Assembly: GCA_013824055.1 (NCBI GenBank)
Contig: PNNE01000409.1
Location: forward strand, 1-24,745
From: Rhodobacter sp.
Lineage (GTDB): Bacteria; Pseudomonadota; Alphaproteobacteria; Rhodobacterales; Rhodobacteraceae
Length of the DNA: 24,745 nt
Direction of reading: 5' to 3'
Shown: positions 1 through 8,903 of the stretch, one piece after another
Numbering within the stretch: the stretch's first letter is position 1
How the letters are laid out: every line of letters begins with the position of its first letter
The notes under the pieces: model-generated
Databases searched by the model: none
The model's input: only the letters and a program-made list of their open reading frames with translations
What the model was told of the DNA's origin: nothing
Program-made: the position numbers and the translations under genes

Positions 1-159
1 GCGCGGCCCGACAAAGGTGCCGCCCGTCCAGATCGTGAAGACGATGGCAACTGCGGCAAAGGCCATCAGCATCCCAAGCAGGCGAACGTCGAGTTCCAGC
101 GTGTCGATCACGCTGCGGCGGGACGCAACTTCCTGGGGCGCAAGCCCTGACTGCGACAT
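1..159 (-). CDS. Sugar ABC transporter permease, N-terminus only (XylH-like)
   Basis: Only the first 53 codons are inside the window; the gene continues past the left edge. The ATG at 159 is preceded by a strong Shine-Dalgarno (GGGAGG) about 9 bases upstream. The peptide has a hydrophilic N-terminus, then the start of a membrane helix rich in Leu, Met, Ala, Val and Ile, followed by a WTGGTFVGPR-type loop as in ribose/xylose-class permeases. It lies 80 bp downstream of the XylF-like binding-protein gene on the same strand, so it should be the channel subunit of the same importer. The ATPase is not visible and may lie further left. The family call rests on context plus a short peptide, and the substrate is unknown. 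Confidence 0.75.
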   Translation of the reverse strand, partial: MSQSGLAPQEVASRRSVIDTLELDVRLLGMLMAFAAVAIVFTIWTGGTFVGPR

Positions 160-187
160 GGTGGTGGTCCTCCCTCTTCCCCTGAAG

Positions 188-218
188 TGGCGGCGCCCCG
201 ATGTTCGGGACGCCGCCA
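188..218. other. Strong intercistronic hairpin between binding-protein and permease genes
   Basis: An inverted repeat pairs 188-195 (TGGCGGCG) with 211-218 (CGCCGCCA). After one mismatch it continues with four more pairs (197-200 with 206-209) around a 5-base loop. No T-run follows on the minus strand, so it is not a standard intrinsic terminator. In binding-protein-dependent ABC operons such a structure often stabilises the upstream binding-protein mRNA or partly terminates transcription, giving an excess of binding protein over membrane subunits. That role is inferred here from position. Confidence 0.6.
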
Positions 219-239
219 GGTCTTGGCCTTGCGGCGAGG

Positions 240-1262
240 TTATTCGCAGACGGCCAGGCCGGTCACGCCGGCACAAAGGACCTCCTTGGTGATCCAGCCC
301 GCGTCCAGCACCACGTTCAGGTTGTCCCTGGTGATCGGTTGCGGCGCCAGCAGAACCGCGTTCAGCTCCTTGCCCGAAGGCGAGGTGAACCTGGTCGCAC
401 CGGGGATCGCATCCATCGCCGTGCCCTGCGCCAGCGCGACCGCGATCTCGCCGGCCGCCTTGCCCAGTGCACGGCTGTCCTTCCACACGGAAACGGTCTG
501 CGTGCCCAGAGCCACGCGGTTCAGCGCGGCCATGTCGCCGTCCTGACCCGACACCGGGATCCCGGCCATGCCCTGCGCCGTCAGCGCCGCGACAACGCCA
601 CCGGCGGTGCCGTCGTTCGAGGCGACCACAGCGTCAACGCCGTTGTCGGTCTCGGTCAGGATCTGCTCCATGTTCCGCTGGGCATTGGCCGGCTGCCAGT
701 CATCGGTATAGGCTTCGGCGACGATGGTGATGTCACCCGCGTCGATGGCCGCCTGCAGCACTTCCTGCTGGCCGCCGCGCAGGAAGTCGGCGTTCGGGTC
801 AACGGGCGAACCCTTGATCATCACGTAACGGCCCTTCGGCATCGCTTCCAGAACGGCACGGGCCTGCATCCGGCCAACCTCGACGTTGTCGAAGGTCAGG
901 TAGAAGGCGCGCGGGTCGTCGATCATGCGGTCATAGCCCACGACCGGGATACCGGCGTCGGCCGCGGCATCCAGCGCCGGCCCGATCGAAGCCGAGTCCT
1001 GCGCCAGGATGATCAGAGCAGAGCAGCCCTGCGTGATCATGCCTTCGATGTCGGCAAGCTGCTTGGAGGCCGAGGTCTGCGCGTCGGCCGAGATGTATTC
1101 GGCCCCGGCGGCATCCAGAGCGCCCTTGATCGCGGCTTCGTCGGTCTTCCAGCGCTCTTCGCGGAAGTTCGACCACGAAACGCAGACCTTCAGGTCCTGG
1201 GCCGCAGCCGCCGAGGTCAGGCCCGCAATCGCGACGGATGCGAGCAGAAGGGTCTTTTTCAT
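240..1262 (-). CDS. Sugar ABC transporter periplasmic substrate-binding protein (XylF-like)
   Basis: A 340-residue protein with a Sec signal peptide (MKKTLLLASVAIAGLTSAAAA, predicted cut before QDLKV). It follows the XylF/RbsB type I periplasmic-binding fold. Motifs resembling E. coli XylF are NFREERWKTDE near the N-terminus, GYDRMIDD, FDNVEVG, GSPVDPNADFLRGG, DAVVASNDGTAGG and SGQDGD. It should capture a sugar or polyol in the periplasm and pass it to the permease encoded just downstream. ATG is preceded by GGGAGGAA. A TTGACA element and a 16-bp palindrome lie upstream, linking its expression to the inositol genes. Fold and role are clear; the ligand (xylose, an inositol isomer or another sugar) is not. 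Confidence 0.88.
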   Translation of the reverse strand: MKKTLLLASVAIAGLTSAAAAQDLKVCVSWSNFREERWKTDEAAIKGALDAAGAEYISADAQTSASKQLADIEGMITQGCSALIILAQDSASIGPALDAAADAGIPVVGYDRMIDDPRAFYLTFDNVEVGRMQARAVLEAMPKGRYVMIKGSPVDPNADFLRGGQQEVLQAAIDAGDITIVAEAYTDDWQPANAQRNMEQILTETDNGVDAVVASNDGTAGGVVAALTAQGMAGIPVSGQDGDMAALNRVALGTQTVSVWKDSRALGKAAGEIAVALAQGTAMDAIPGATRFTSPSGKELNAVLLAPQPITRDNLNVVLDAGWITKEVLCAGVTGLAVCE

Positions 1263-1324
1263 TCCAGTTCCTCCCTGGGAATCACCGGCTTTTGCTGCCG
1301 GTCTGGCGACGATCGCCTGCAGTG

Positions 1325-1353
1325 ATCTGACGCGGATGCGTCTTCGTTGTCAA
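1325..1353 (-). promoter_or_regulatory. Putative promoter of the binding-protein gene
   Basis: On the minus strand TTGACA (1353-1348) is followed after 17 bp by TCAGAT (1330-1325). The -35 is a perfect consensus match and the -10 is weak (3/6). The same TTGWCAA heptamer occurs at the same distance from the palindrome in two other regulatory regions of this locus. It may therefore be part of an operator rather than, or as well as, a -35. Confidence 0.45.
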
Positions 1354-1364
1354 ATAATAAATTT

Positions 1365-1380
1365 GGCAATAATTCTTGCA
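1365..1380 (-). promoter_or_regulatory. Candidate operator copy 1 (binding-protein gene)
   Basis: Minus-strand TGCAAGAATTATTGCC, an imperfect palindrome (GCAA-N6-TTGC core). It ends exactly 11 bp before TTGACA. It matches the copies at 6927-6942 and 11526-11541 at all ten positions of TGCA..A.T.A.TGC. It is a likely binding site for the locus regulator encoded at 10593-11459. Confidence 0.6.
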
Positions 1381-1460
1381 GTCCAGGTTGCGCTGCCCAC
1401 TCGAACTCGCGGCAGGACTGGAAGCGGCCTCGCTGTTTTCCGCTTCTGGACTCCTGGAAA

Positions 1461-2282
1461 TCACGCCGCTTTCAACAGGGTCGAGACGTAGTCCAGGCTT
1501 GCGCGAAGATGCGCGGCAAGGTCGGGATCGTTCTGCACCTCGGGACTGAACGGTTCCATAGAGACGAACCCCGCATATCCGGCCGCCTTCAAGCCACGCA
1601 GTTGTGCGATGTTGCCCACCCGGTCGCCCACGAAGATCAGGCCACGGTCCGGCTCTGCCAGGTCGCCTGGCGCAAGGTCCGTCCGGGCAATGCCCGACAT
1701 GTGCGCCAGCCCGATATGCTGGGGGAAAAGCTGCGTATCGCCGCAGCGGAAATACTGGAACGTGTCGTAGCACAGCTTGAAAGCGTCCCAGCCGTCGACA
1801 TCGCCCACCGCGGCCACTGCCATGTCCTGCCGCTTCATCGTCGAGCCCGTCATCCCCAGCGGCTCGACATAGCCGGTGATCCCGTGCGCCAGCAGGATCG
1901 GCCGCAACTGGCGCAAGCCGTCGCGAAGGTTCTTCTCGCACTCTGCCTCGGTCCAGCCGTGATCCTTGTCGTGGACCGGGCACAGCACCACGCCCGGGGC
2001 GCCAAGGGCGGCTGCGCAGGCGATGATCGCCTCGGCCTCGTTGGCGCGGGCGGGCGACCAGTCGTTGAACCGTTGCAGGGCGTTGACCGAGGCGACCTCC
2101 AGGCCGGCATCCTGCAACCGTGCCCGGACATCGCGCGCCGGGGTGCCGTCGGCGAACTCGCGCCCTTCGATGTCATTGCGGATCTCCACCGCCTGCACCC
2201 CGACCGAAGTGGCAAGCGCGATGAACGCATCCAGGGGCAGTTGCGGCGCGCAGGTCCGGTTCAGGGCAAGGCGGATCGACAT
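1461..2282 (-). CDS. iolI: IolI-like sugar isomerase, xylose-isomerase-type TIM barrel (probable inosose isomerase)
   Basis: A 273-residue protein of the AP-endonuclease-2/xylose-isomerase-like TIM-barrel family. It resembles Bacillus IolI (2-keto-myo-inositol isomerase): VNALQRFND near residue 67, then metal-ligand candidates E140 (YVEPLG), D173 (CYDTFQ), H194 (LAHMSG) and E243 (SMEPFSPE), spaced nearly as in IolI. Family members interconvert keto-inositols or keto-sugars. The ATG at 2282 is chosen because GAAGAG lies 9 bases upstream; an ATG three codons earlier would abut that site. The gene is 134 bp downstream of the broken Gfo/Idh gene, so the two could be co-transcribed. Other epimerases or isomerases share the fold, so IolI is probable rather than proven. 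Confidence 0.7.
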   Translation of the reverse strand: MSIRLALNRTCAPQLPLDAFIALATSVGVQAVEIRNDIEGREFADGTPARDVRARLQDAGLEVASVNALQRFNDWSPARANEAEAIIACAAALGAPGVVLCPVHDKDHGWTEAECEKNLRDGLRQLRPILLAHGITGYVEPLGMTGSTMKRQDMAVAAVGDVDGWDAFKLCYDTFQYFRCGDTQLFPQHIGLAHMSGIARTDLAPGDLAEPDRGLIFVGDRVGNIAQLRGLKAAGYAGFVSMEPFSPEVQNDPDLAAHLRASLDYVSTLLKAA

Positions 2283-2416
2283 GGCTTGCATCTCTTCAGG
2301 TTGGGTTGAAACGATGGGTCCGGTCCCGCTGTCGCAGCCGGATCGGGGAATTCGCAGCCGGGGGCAGCGTTGACGCGATGCCCGCGCGCCCGAGTCAGTG
2401 ACCTTGCGAAGATCGG

Positions 2417-3553
<1,137 letters not shown>

Positions 3554-3557
<4 letters not shown>

Positions 3558-4528
3558 TTCGCAAGTTCCCTAAGGCCGCCGATCGCGGCAGCGTTCACGA
3601 CAAGCGCCGGGTCCAGTTTCCCGGCGAAGTAATCCAGCACGTTCTGCACCGAGGCGATGGCCATCCGCTCGGCACATTCCACCGTCAGCGCGGCATTGTG
3701 CGGCGTCAGCACGACCTGGTCGAGGCCGAAGAGCGGGTGGTCCCTGCCGGGGGGTTCGGCATCGAAGACCTCGATCCCCGCGCCGCCCAGACGACCTGCG
3801 CGCAGGGCGGTCGCAAGTGCGGCTTCCTCGATCAGCCCACCCCGGGCAGTGTTCACCAGCACGGCGGTCGGCTTCATCAGCGCCAGCTCGGCAGCCCCAA
3901 GCACGGCCCGGTCCGCACGCGGCAGGTGCAACGACACCGCATCGGCCTGGGCCAGCGCCGGGGCCAGATCGGTGGCCCGCGTCGCACCCTCCGGCCAGCC
4001 GCCTTCGGGGATGTAGGGGTCATGGGCGTGAACCTCCATCCCGAAGGCGCGGGCGAGGGCGGCAAGCTTCTGCCCGATCCGGCCGAAGCCCAGGATCAAG
4101 AGCCGCTTGCCCGCGACCTCCTGCGTCTGCAGCCCGTTGCGCCAGCCCCAGTTGCCCTCGCGCGTGGCGCGGTCGGCAGCGATCAGGCGGTGGGTGGCCG
4201 CCAGGATCAGCATCATCGCATGTTCCGCCACGCCCGAGGAGTTCACGTCGCCGACGATGCACAGCGGAATGCCGCGCGCGTTCAGCGCGGCCACGTCCAC
4301 CGCGTCATAGCCGACCCCGTGGCGCGAGACGATCTGCAACCCCGGCGCCTTGGCGATCGAGGCCGCGGACAGCGGCTGCGTGCGGATCACCAGCGCGTCG
4401 GCCTTCGACAGACAGGCCTGGTACGAGGATTCGGAGATCTCCTCGACATAGTCGAAGCTCACGCGGGCCGCGCGCAAGAGGTCCAGACCCGAGGGGTGCA
4501 GTTTCCCGGCGACCAGAAGATGCGGCAT
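3554..4528 (-). CDS. D-isomer-specific 2-hydroxyacid dehydrogenase (phosphoglycerate-dehydrogenase-like)
   Basis: A 324-residue cytoplasmic enzyme, normal family length. It has the split catalytic domain around a Rossmann domain: RHGVGYDAVD at 69-78, NAD-binding GFGRIG at 147-152, and the catalytic triad R229 (TARGG), E258 (AEPP) and H277 (LTPHNAA). The family reduces 2-keto acids or oxidises D-2-hydroxyacids with NAD(P). Its ATG shares one base with the aldolase stop (TGATG), and its stop overlaps the next ATG by 4 bp. It is therefore translationally coupled inside the catabolic operon, which favours a sugar-acid step over serine biosynthesis. No C-terminal ACT domain is present. The substrate is unknown. 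Confidence 0.85.
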
Positions 4529-5352
4529 CAGTAGGCCCCCTTCTCGGTCTTGCCCGCCGCCCCGCCCGCCGCCACCCCATCGGTCAGCTTGCGAAAGCCC
4601 GCGACGGCCGCCCCGGCTGCGGCGGCAAGAAACCGGCTGTCCCCGCCGACGGTGGTCATGTCGAAGCCCCAGCCGACGGCCTTTGCGGCATAGTCGGGTG
4701 TCCCGCAGTGCAGCGCGGCGCGGATGCCGTTTGTCTTGCAGGCCGCAAGGATGGTGTGCAGGGCGGCGATCATCTCGGGTTCTTCGCGGTCGAAGCCGGG
4801 GGCAAGGCGGCCCTGCGTCAGGCTCAGGGTCAGGTCGGCGGGGCCGACGTAGATCCCGTCCAGTCCTGGCGTCGCGGCGATGGCGTCCAGGTTCGCCATC
4901 CCCTCGGCCGTCTCGATCATCGCGAAGGCCAGGATGTTGTCGTTCGCCTCGCCCGCGTAGTTGGCCCCTGCCGCGAAGGACACCCGCGTCGGGCCGAAGC
5001 TGCGCTGCCCCAGCGGCGGATAGCGCAAGTAGCTGACAAAGCGGGCGGCGTCCTCGGCCGAGTTGACCATCGGGCAGATGATCCCGTAGGCGCCAGCGTC
5101 CAGCGCCTTCATGATGATGCCCGGCTCCAGCCACGGCACACGGGCCATCAGCGTGGCACCCGAGGCGCGCATCGCCTGGAACATCGGCAGAAGGTGGCTG
5201 TAGTCCAGCGCGCCGTGCTGCATGTCGATGGTGACAGAGTCGAACCCCTGCGCCGCCATGATCTCGGCGGTGAAGGGGTTGCCGATGCTGCACCAGCCGT
5301 TGATCGTGGGCTTGCCTTCGGCCCAGAGTTGCTTGAGGCGGTTCGGGATCAT
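4528..5352 (-). CDS. HpcH/HpaI-family class II aldolase
   Basis: A 274-residue TIM-barrel aldolase of the HpaI/garL type. Candidate active-site residues are H46 (DMQHG), R71 (MARVPW), metal ligands E147 (MIETAEG) and D173 (GPADL). Their spacing matches E. coli HpaI (H45, R70, E149, D175). Family members cleave 2-keto-3-deoxy acids or 4-hydroxy-2-keto acids into pyruvate and an aldehyde. The ATG at 5352 is chosen because it forms an ATGA overlap with the aldehyde dehydrogenase stop; a GTG at 5358 is possible but has no better ribosome site. The C-terminus is a flexible Gly/Ala-rich tail. Next to an aldehyde dehydrogenase it plausibly performs the last carbon-carbon cleavage of the pathway. Confidence 0.88.
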   Translation of the reverse strand: MIPNRLKQLWAEGKPTINGWCSIGNPFTAEIMAAQGFDSVTIDMQHGALDYSHLLPMFQAMRASGATLMARVPWLEPGIIMKALDAGAYGIICPMVNSAEDAARFVSYLRYPPLGQRSFGPTRVSFAAGANYAGEANDNILAFAMIETAEGMANLDAIAATPGLDGIYVGPADLTLSLTQGRLAPGFDREEPEMIAALHTILAACKTNGIRAALHCGTPDYAAKAVGWGFDMTTVGGDSRFLAAAAGAAVAGFRKLTDGVAAGGAAGKTEKGAY

Positions 5353-6788
5353 GCCCACACCATCTGGCTGGATTTGACGTCAAGGTAGTCGCGGATGCCC
5401 TCGATCCCGCCCTCGCGGCCCATGCCGGAGTGGTTGGTGCCGCCGAAGGGCGCTTCCGAGGCCGCCATCGCGAAGGAGTTGATGCCGACCATCCCCGCCT
5501 TCAGCGCCGATACGCTGCGGCGGGCGCGGGCCGGGCTGCTAGTGAAGGCATAGGCCGACAGTCCCATGTCCGAGGCATTGGCGCGGGCCAGCACCTCGTC
5601 TTCGCTGGAAAACGGGGTGATCGCGGCGATGGGGCCGAAGTTTTCCTCGGCCATGACGCCCATGTCGTCGGTGCAGCCGGTCAGGACCGTCGGTTCATAG
5701 AAATGCCCGGCGTTGAAGCCCCCGGCCCGCTTGCCCCCCGTCGCCACCTTGGCACCAGCGGCCACGGCTCCGGCCACGATCCGCTCCATCTCGGTCACGC
5801 GGTCGGCGCTGATCAGGGGCCCCATGCCGACCGTGGGGTCCAACCCGTCGCCCAGCTTGATCGCCTGCGCGCGGCTGACGAAGCCCTCGACAAAGGCGTC
5901 GTGCAGGCGCTCGTGCACGTAGAAGCGGTCCCCCGTCACGCAGACCTGGCCGGCGTTGGCGAACTTGGTCGGCACGGCGGCGTTCAGGCAGGATTCCAGG
6001 TCCGCGTCGTCATAGACGATGACCGGCGCGTTGCCGCCCAGCTCCATCGACACCTTCTTCAGCGTCGCCGCCGCGTCGCGGATCATCTGCTGGCCGACGC
6101 GGGTTGACCCCGTCAGGCTGACCTTCCGCACCACCTTCGAGGCCATCAGCGGGCCATAGGTGGCCTCGGTCGGGCCGATGACCAGGTTGACTGCGCCGGC
6201 GGGCAAGCCTCCCGCACGGACGCAGTCAACCATCACCATCGCCACGCCCGGCGTCTGCTTCGACGGGCGCAGGATGGTGGAGCATCCTGCGGCGAGGGCG
6301 GGAGCCACCTTTCGCGCGATCAGGGCTGCGGGAAAATTCCAGGCGGTGAAGGCCGCCACGACGCCGACGGGTTCGTGGTGAACCTCGAACCGGCCCCCCG
6401 GCACGCGGGATTCGATGATCCGGCCATAGATGCGGCGGGCTTCCTCGGCATACCAGCGGAACTGGTCGATGCTGAGACCCCATTCGCGGCCCGCCTGCGC
6501 GATGGGCTTGCCCGTCTCCAGGCTGATCATGCGGGCGGCCTCGTCGCCGCGCCGCAGCATCTCGTCCGCGATGCGGTGCAGCGCGTCGGCGCGCTCGAAG
6601 GCCGGGGTCCTTGACCAGACCGCAAAGCCCGTTGCGGCCGAGGCCAGCGCCGCCTCGGTATCTGCGACGGACGCCACGGGACAATCGCCCAGCGACTGTT
6701 CGGTCACCGGGCTGTAGACTGCCGAGGTCTGGCCGTCAGCCGCCCCGCGCCATTCACCGCCGATGAAAAGTCCGAAACCTGCATACAT
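5349..6788 (-). CDS. NAD(P)-dependent aldehyde dehydrogenase (GabD/AldA-like)
   Basis: A 479-residue aldehyde dehydrogenase starting at MYAGFGLFIGGEW. Longer readings begin in non-homologous sequence that belongs to the upstream remnant. Catalytic residues are visible: N151 (TAWNFP), E249 (SMELGGNAP) and C283 (FANAGQVC), plus the coenzyme loop SLTGSTRVGQ. The C-terminal PFGGTNHSGMGREGG motif is typical of succinate-semialdehyde-type enzymes. It lacks features of IolA (methylmalonate-semialdehyde dehydrogenase), so it is not the standard last iol enzyme. It probably oxidises the aldehyde released by the aldolase encoded immediately downstream, with which it shares a 4-bp overlap. Its start shares one base with the stop of the upstream remnant. 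Confidence 0.9.
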   Translation of the reverse strand: MYAGFGLFIGGEWRGAADGQTSAVYSPVTEQSLGDCPVASVADTEAALASAATGFAVWSRTPAFERADALHRIADEMLRRGDEAARMISLETGKPIAQAGREWGLSIDQFRWYAEEARRIYGRIIESRVPGGRFEVHHEPVGVVAAFTAWNFPAALIARKVAPALAAGCSTILRPSKQTPGVAMVMVDCVRAGGLPAGAVNLVIGPTEATYGPLMASKVVRKVSLTGSTRVGQQMIRDAAATLKKVSMELGGNAPVIVYDDADLESCLNAAVPTKFANAGQVCVTGDRFYVHERLHDAFVEGFVSRAQAIKLGDGLDPTVGMGPLISADRVTEMERIVAGAVAAGAKVATGGKRAGGFNAGHFYEPTVLTGCTDDMGVMAEENFGPIAAITPFSSEDEVLARANASDMGLSAYAFTSSPARARRSVSALKAGMVGINSFAMAASEAPFGGTNHSGMGREGGIEGIRDYLDVKSSQMVWA

Positions 6789-6904
6789 CAGGACAGCTCC
6801 TTCACAGCCACGACGCGGCCCTTGGCAGCCCGCGGGTGCGCCGCGATCCTTGCGGCCTGCATCACGGCAATGCGCCCGCAGCCGAGCACGGCAATCCGGA
6901 TCAT
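6788..6904 (-). pseudogene. 38-residue remnant of a Gfo/Idh/MocA dehydrogenase (iolG-like)
   Basis: The ATG at 6904 has an excellent ribosome site (GGGAGG, 6 bases away). It opens MIRIAVLGCGRIAVMQAARI, followed by AAHPRA, which is the Rossmann N-terminus of inositol 2-dehydrogenase-type proteins (family pattern RIAVLGxGRIGxMHAxNIAxHPRA). After about 29 residues it jumps to KGRVVAVKELS and stops; that ending resembles the C-terminal strand of the same family. The likely history is an in-frame internal deletion that kept both ends and the TGATG coupling to the aldehyde dehydrogenase. The third Gly of the nucleotide motif and the conserved His are already changed. It could still be translated as a coupling leader. 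It cannot be an enzyme. Confidence 0.65.
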
Positions 6905-6926
6905 CTTCGTCCTCCCGATTCAATGA

Positions 6927-6942
6927 TGCAATATTCATTGCT
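6927..6942 (+). promoter_or_regulatory. Candidate operator copy 2 (iolD / catabolic operon divergent region)
   Basis: TGCAATATTCATTGCT, with perfect inverted arms GCAAT/ATTGC around ATTC. A second overlapping inverted repeat, CAATGA...TCATTG, spans 6921-6940. The site ends 11 bp before TTGTCA of the iolD promoter, the same spacing as copies 1 and 3. For the minus-strand operon it lies downstream of TTGACA, over the -10 region, where a bound regulator would block transcription. Confidence 0.65.
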
Positions 6943-6960
6943 ATTTACGTCTATTGTCAA
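6932..6960 (-). promoter_or_regulatory. Putative promoter of the minus-strand catabolic operon
   Basis: TTGACA at 6960-6955 reads leftward. A 17-bp spacer ends at TGAATA (6937-6932), a weak -10 embedded in the palindrome. It shares its -35 bases with the divergent iolD promoter. Confidence 0.45.
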
Positions 6961-6983
6961 CCCATAATGCGTGGGGTTATGCT
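6954..6983 (+). promoter_or_regulatory. Putative iolD promoter
   Basis: TTGTCA (6954-6959), an 18-bp spacer, then TATGCT (6978-6983; 4/6 match to the -10 consensus). The Shine-Dalgarno GGGAGGAG and the iolD ATG follow within 30 bp. Confidence 0.45.
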
Positions 6984-7012
6984 GTATCCGCATTCGAGGG
7001 AGGAGACGGCCT

Positions 7013-8884
7013 ATGGAACACTCGACGATTCGCCTGACCATGGCGCAGGCGCTGGTGCGCTGGCTGACCGCGCAGATGACCGAGATCGACGGGCAGCGCG
7101 TCCCCCTGTTCGCCGGGGTGTTCGGCATCTTCGGCCACGGCAACGTGACCTGCCTGTCCGAGGCGCTGGAGGCGGTGCAGGACACTCTTCCCACCTGGCG
7201 CGGTCAGAACGAACAGTCGATGGCGCTGGCGGCGATCGGCTTTGCCAAGGCCAAGCGGCGGCGTCAGATCATGATCGCGACCTCGTCGATCGGACCGGGT
7301 GCCTTGAACATGGTCACTGCGGCGGGGACGGCGCACGCGAACCGGCTGCCCGTCCTGCTGATCGCCGGGGACACCTTCACCACCCGTCTGCCGGACCCGG
7401 TGTTGCAGCAGGTGGAACATTACAACGACCCGACCCTGACGGTGAATGACGCCTTCAAGGCAGTGACCCGCTACTGGGACCGGATCACCCATCCGGCGCA
7501 GATCATCCAGTCGCTGCCGCAGGCCGTGGGCGCGATGCTGGACCCGGCCGATTGCGGCCCGGCCTTCATCGCCCTGCCGCAAGACACGCAGGAGCTGGCC
7601 TTCGATTACCCGGTGGAGTTCTTCGAGGAACGCACCTGGGCGATCCCCCGCCCGCGCCCCGACCGCAAGTCCGTGGCGGATGCCGCAGCCCTGCTGAAGA
7701 CCGCCAGGACCCCGCTGATCATCGCGGGCGGCGGCGTGCGCTATTCCGGGGCCGAGGGCGCCGTCGCCCGCTTTGCCGCCGAGCGCGGCATCCCGGTCGT
7801 GGAGACCATCGCCGGCAAGGGTGGCCTGACGCATGACCATCCGGTCCACGCCGGCCCCATCGGCATCATCGGCTCGACTTCGGCCAACGCCCTGGCGGCC
7901 AAGGCCGACGTGATCCTGGCCATCGGCACCCGGCTGCAGGACTTCACCACCGGCTCCTGGACCGCCTTCGGCCGCGATGCCCGCTTCATCTCGATCAACG
8001 CGGCCCGCTTCGACGCGCTGAAGCACCGCGCCCTCGCGGTCGTGGGGGATGCGCTGGAAGGGGTGAACGAGTTGGACGCCAACCTTGGCGCCTGGAAGGC
8101 TCCCGCCGAGCATCTTCCCCAGGCCAAGGCGCTGTTCGCCGAGTGGGACGCGCTGCTGGACGACCACCAGACCCCGACCAACGCCCCGATCCCGACCTAT
8201 GCCCAGGTCGTCAACATCGTGAACAAGTCCGCGGGCGAGAAGGACACCCTCATTGCCGCCGCCGGGGGCATCCCTGGCGAGGTGGCGAAGGGGTGGCGCG
8301 TCAAGGCTCCGAACTCTTTCGACCTGGAATTCGGCTTCTCCTGCATGGGTTACGAGATCGCCGCCGGCTGGGGCTGCGCGATGGCGCAATCCGGGCCGGG
8401 CGGCCTGGGTGGCACGCCCATCGTCATGCTGGGTGACGGCACCTACATGATGATGAACTCGGACATCTATTCCACGGTGCTTTCGGGCCACAAGATGATC
8501 GTCGTGGTCTGCGACAACGGCGGTTATGCGGTCATCAGCCGCCTGCAACAGTTCAAGGGCGTGCCGGGGTTCAACAACCTTCTGCAGGACTGCCGGATCA
8601 CCGACAAGGCCAACCCCCTGCACGTCGACTTCGCCAAGCACGCGGAATCGATGGGTGCGGCCGCGCGCAAGTGCGAAAGCCTTGCCGATCTGGAGGCCGC
8701 GCTGGACTGGGCCAAGGGCAACGACCGGACGACCGTGATCAGCATCGTGACCGATGCCAATGCCTGGGTGCCGGGCGATGCCGACTGGGACGTGGGCGTG
8801 CCCGAGGTCTCGGACCGCGAAAGCGTCCACAAGGCCCGCGCCCATCAGGAAGAAATCCGCGCCAGGCAGCGCGTTGGAATTTGA
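7013..8884 (+). CDS. iolD: 3D-(3,5/4)-trihydroxycyclohexane-1,2-dione acylhydrolase
   Basis: A 623-residue thiamine-diphosphate enzyme, the usual length of IolD. It begins with the typical TIRLTMAQALVRWL. The cofactor-activating Glu is E67 (GQNEQSM). The ThDP/Mg motif starts GDG at 474-476 and ends VCDNGGY about 27 residues later. Characteristic IolD blocks are FGHGNVTCL, ATSSIGPGALNMVTAAGTAHANRLPVL (split by substitutions), WTAFGRDARFISIN and DANAWVPGD. It hydrolyses the ring of the diketo-inositol made by IolE, giving 5-deoxy-D-glucuronate. The ATG at 7013 has GGGAGGAG 7 bases upstream. It is the first gene of a plus-strand operon with iolE 19 bp downstream. Confidence 0.95.
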   Translation: MEHSTIRLTMAQALVRWLTAQMTEIDGQRVPLFAGVFGIFGHGNVTCLSEALEAVQDTLPTWRGQNEQSMALAAIGFAKAKRRRQIMIATSSIGPGALNMVTAAGTAHANRLPVLLIAGDTFTTRLPDPVLQQVEHYNDPTLTVNDAFKAVTRYWDRITHPAQIIQSLPQAVGAMLDPADCGPAFIALPQDTQELAFDYPVEFFEERTWAIPRPRPDRKSVADAAALLKTARTPLIIAGGGVRYSGAEGAVARFAAERGIPVVETIAGKGGLTHDHPVHAGPIGIIGSTSANALAAKADVILAIGTRLQDFTTGSWTAFGRDARFISINAARFDALKHRALAVVGDALEGVNELDANLGAWKAPAEHLPQAKALFAEWDALLDDHQTPTNAPIPTYAQVVNIVNKSAGEKDTLIAAAGGIPGEVAKGWRVKAPNSFDLEFGFSCMGYEIAAGWGCAMAQSGPGGLGGTPIVMLGDGTYMMMNSDIYSTVLSGHKMIVVVCDNGGYAVISRLQQFKGVPGFNNLLQDCRITDKANPLHVDFAKHAESMGAAARKCESLADLEAALDWAKGNDRTTVISIVTDANAWVPGDADWDVGVPEVSDRESVHKARAHQEEIRARQRVGI

Positions 8885-8903
8885 AGAGAGGGGTCGTGTG
8901 AGA

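Noticed and set aside
2283..2416. Possible promoter for the IolI-like gene
   Set aside because: No TTGACA/TATAAT-like pair and no copy of the palindrome; most likely just a spacer in the operon.
3817..5388. A 523-codon plus-strand frame opposite the hydroxyacid dehydrogenase and aldolase genes
   Set aside because: Arg/Pro/Ser-rich shadow translation; the minus strand carries two motif-complete enzymes with overlapping start/stop codons.
6894..6938. An N-terminally extended aldehyde dehydrogenase of 529 residues starting at 6938
   Set aside because: The extra 50 residues are Arg/Asp/Gly-rich and unlike the family; they are the out-of-frame reading of the dehydrogenase remnant.
6977..8845. 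A 622-codon open frame on the minus strand antisense to iolD
   Set aside because: It mirrors iolD codon structure; its sequence is rich in Arg, Gly, His and Val with no recognisable domain. GC-rich codon bias leaves such antisense frames open.
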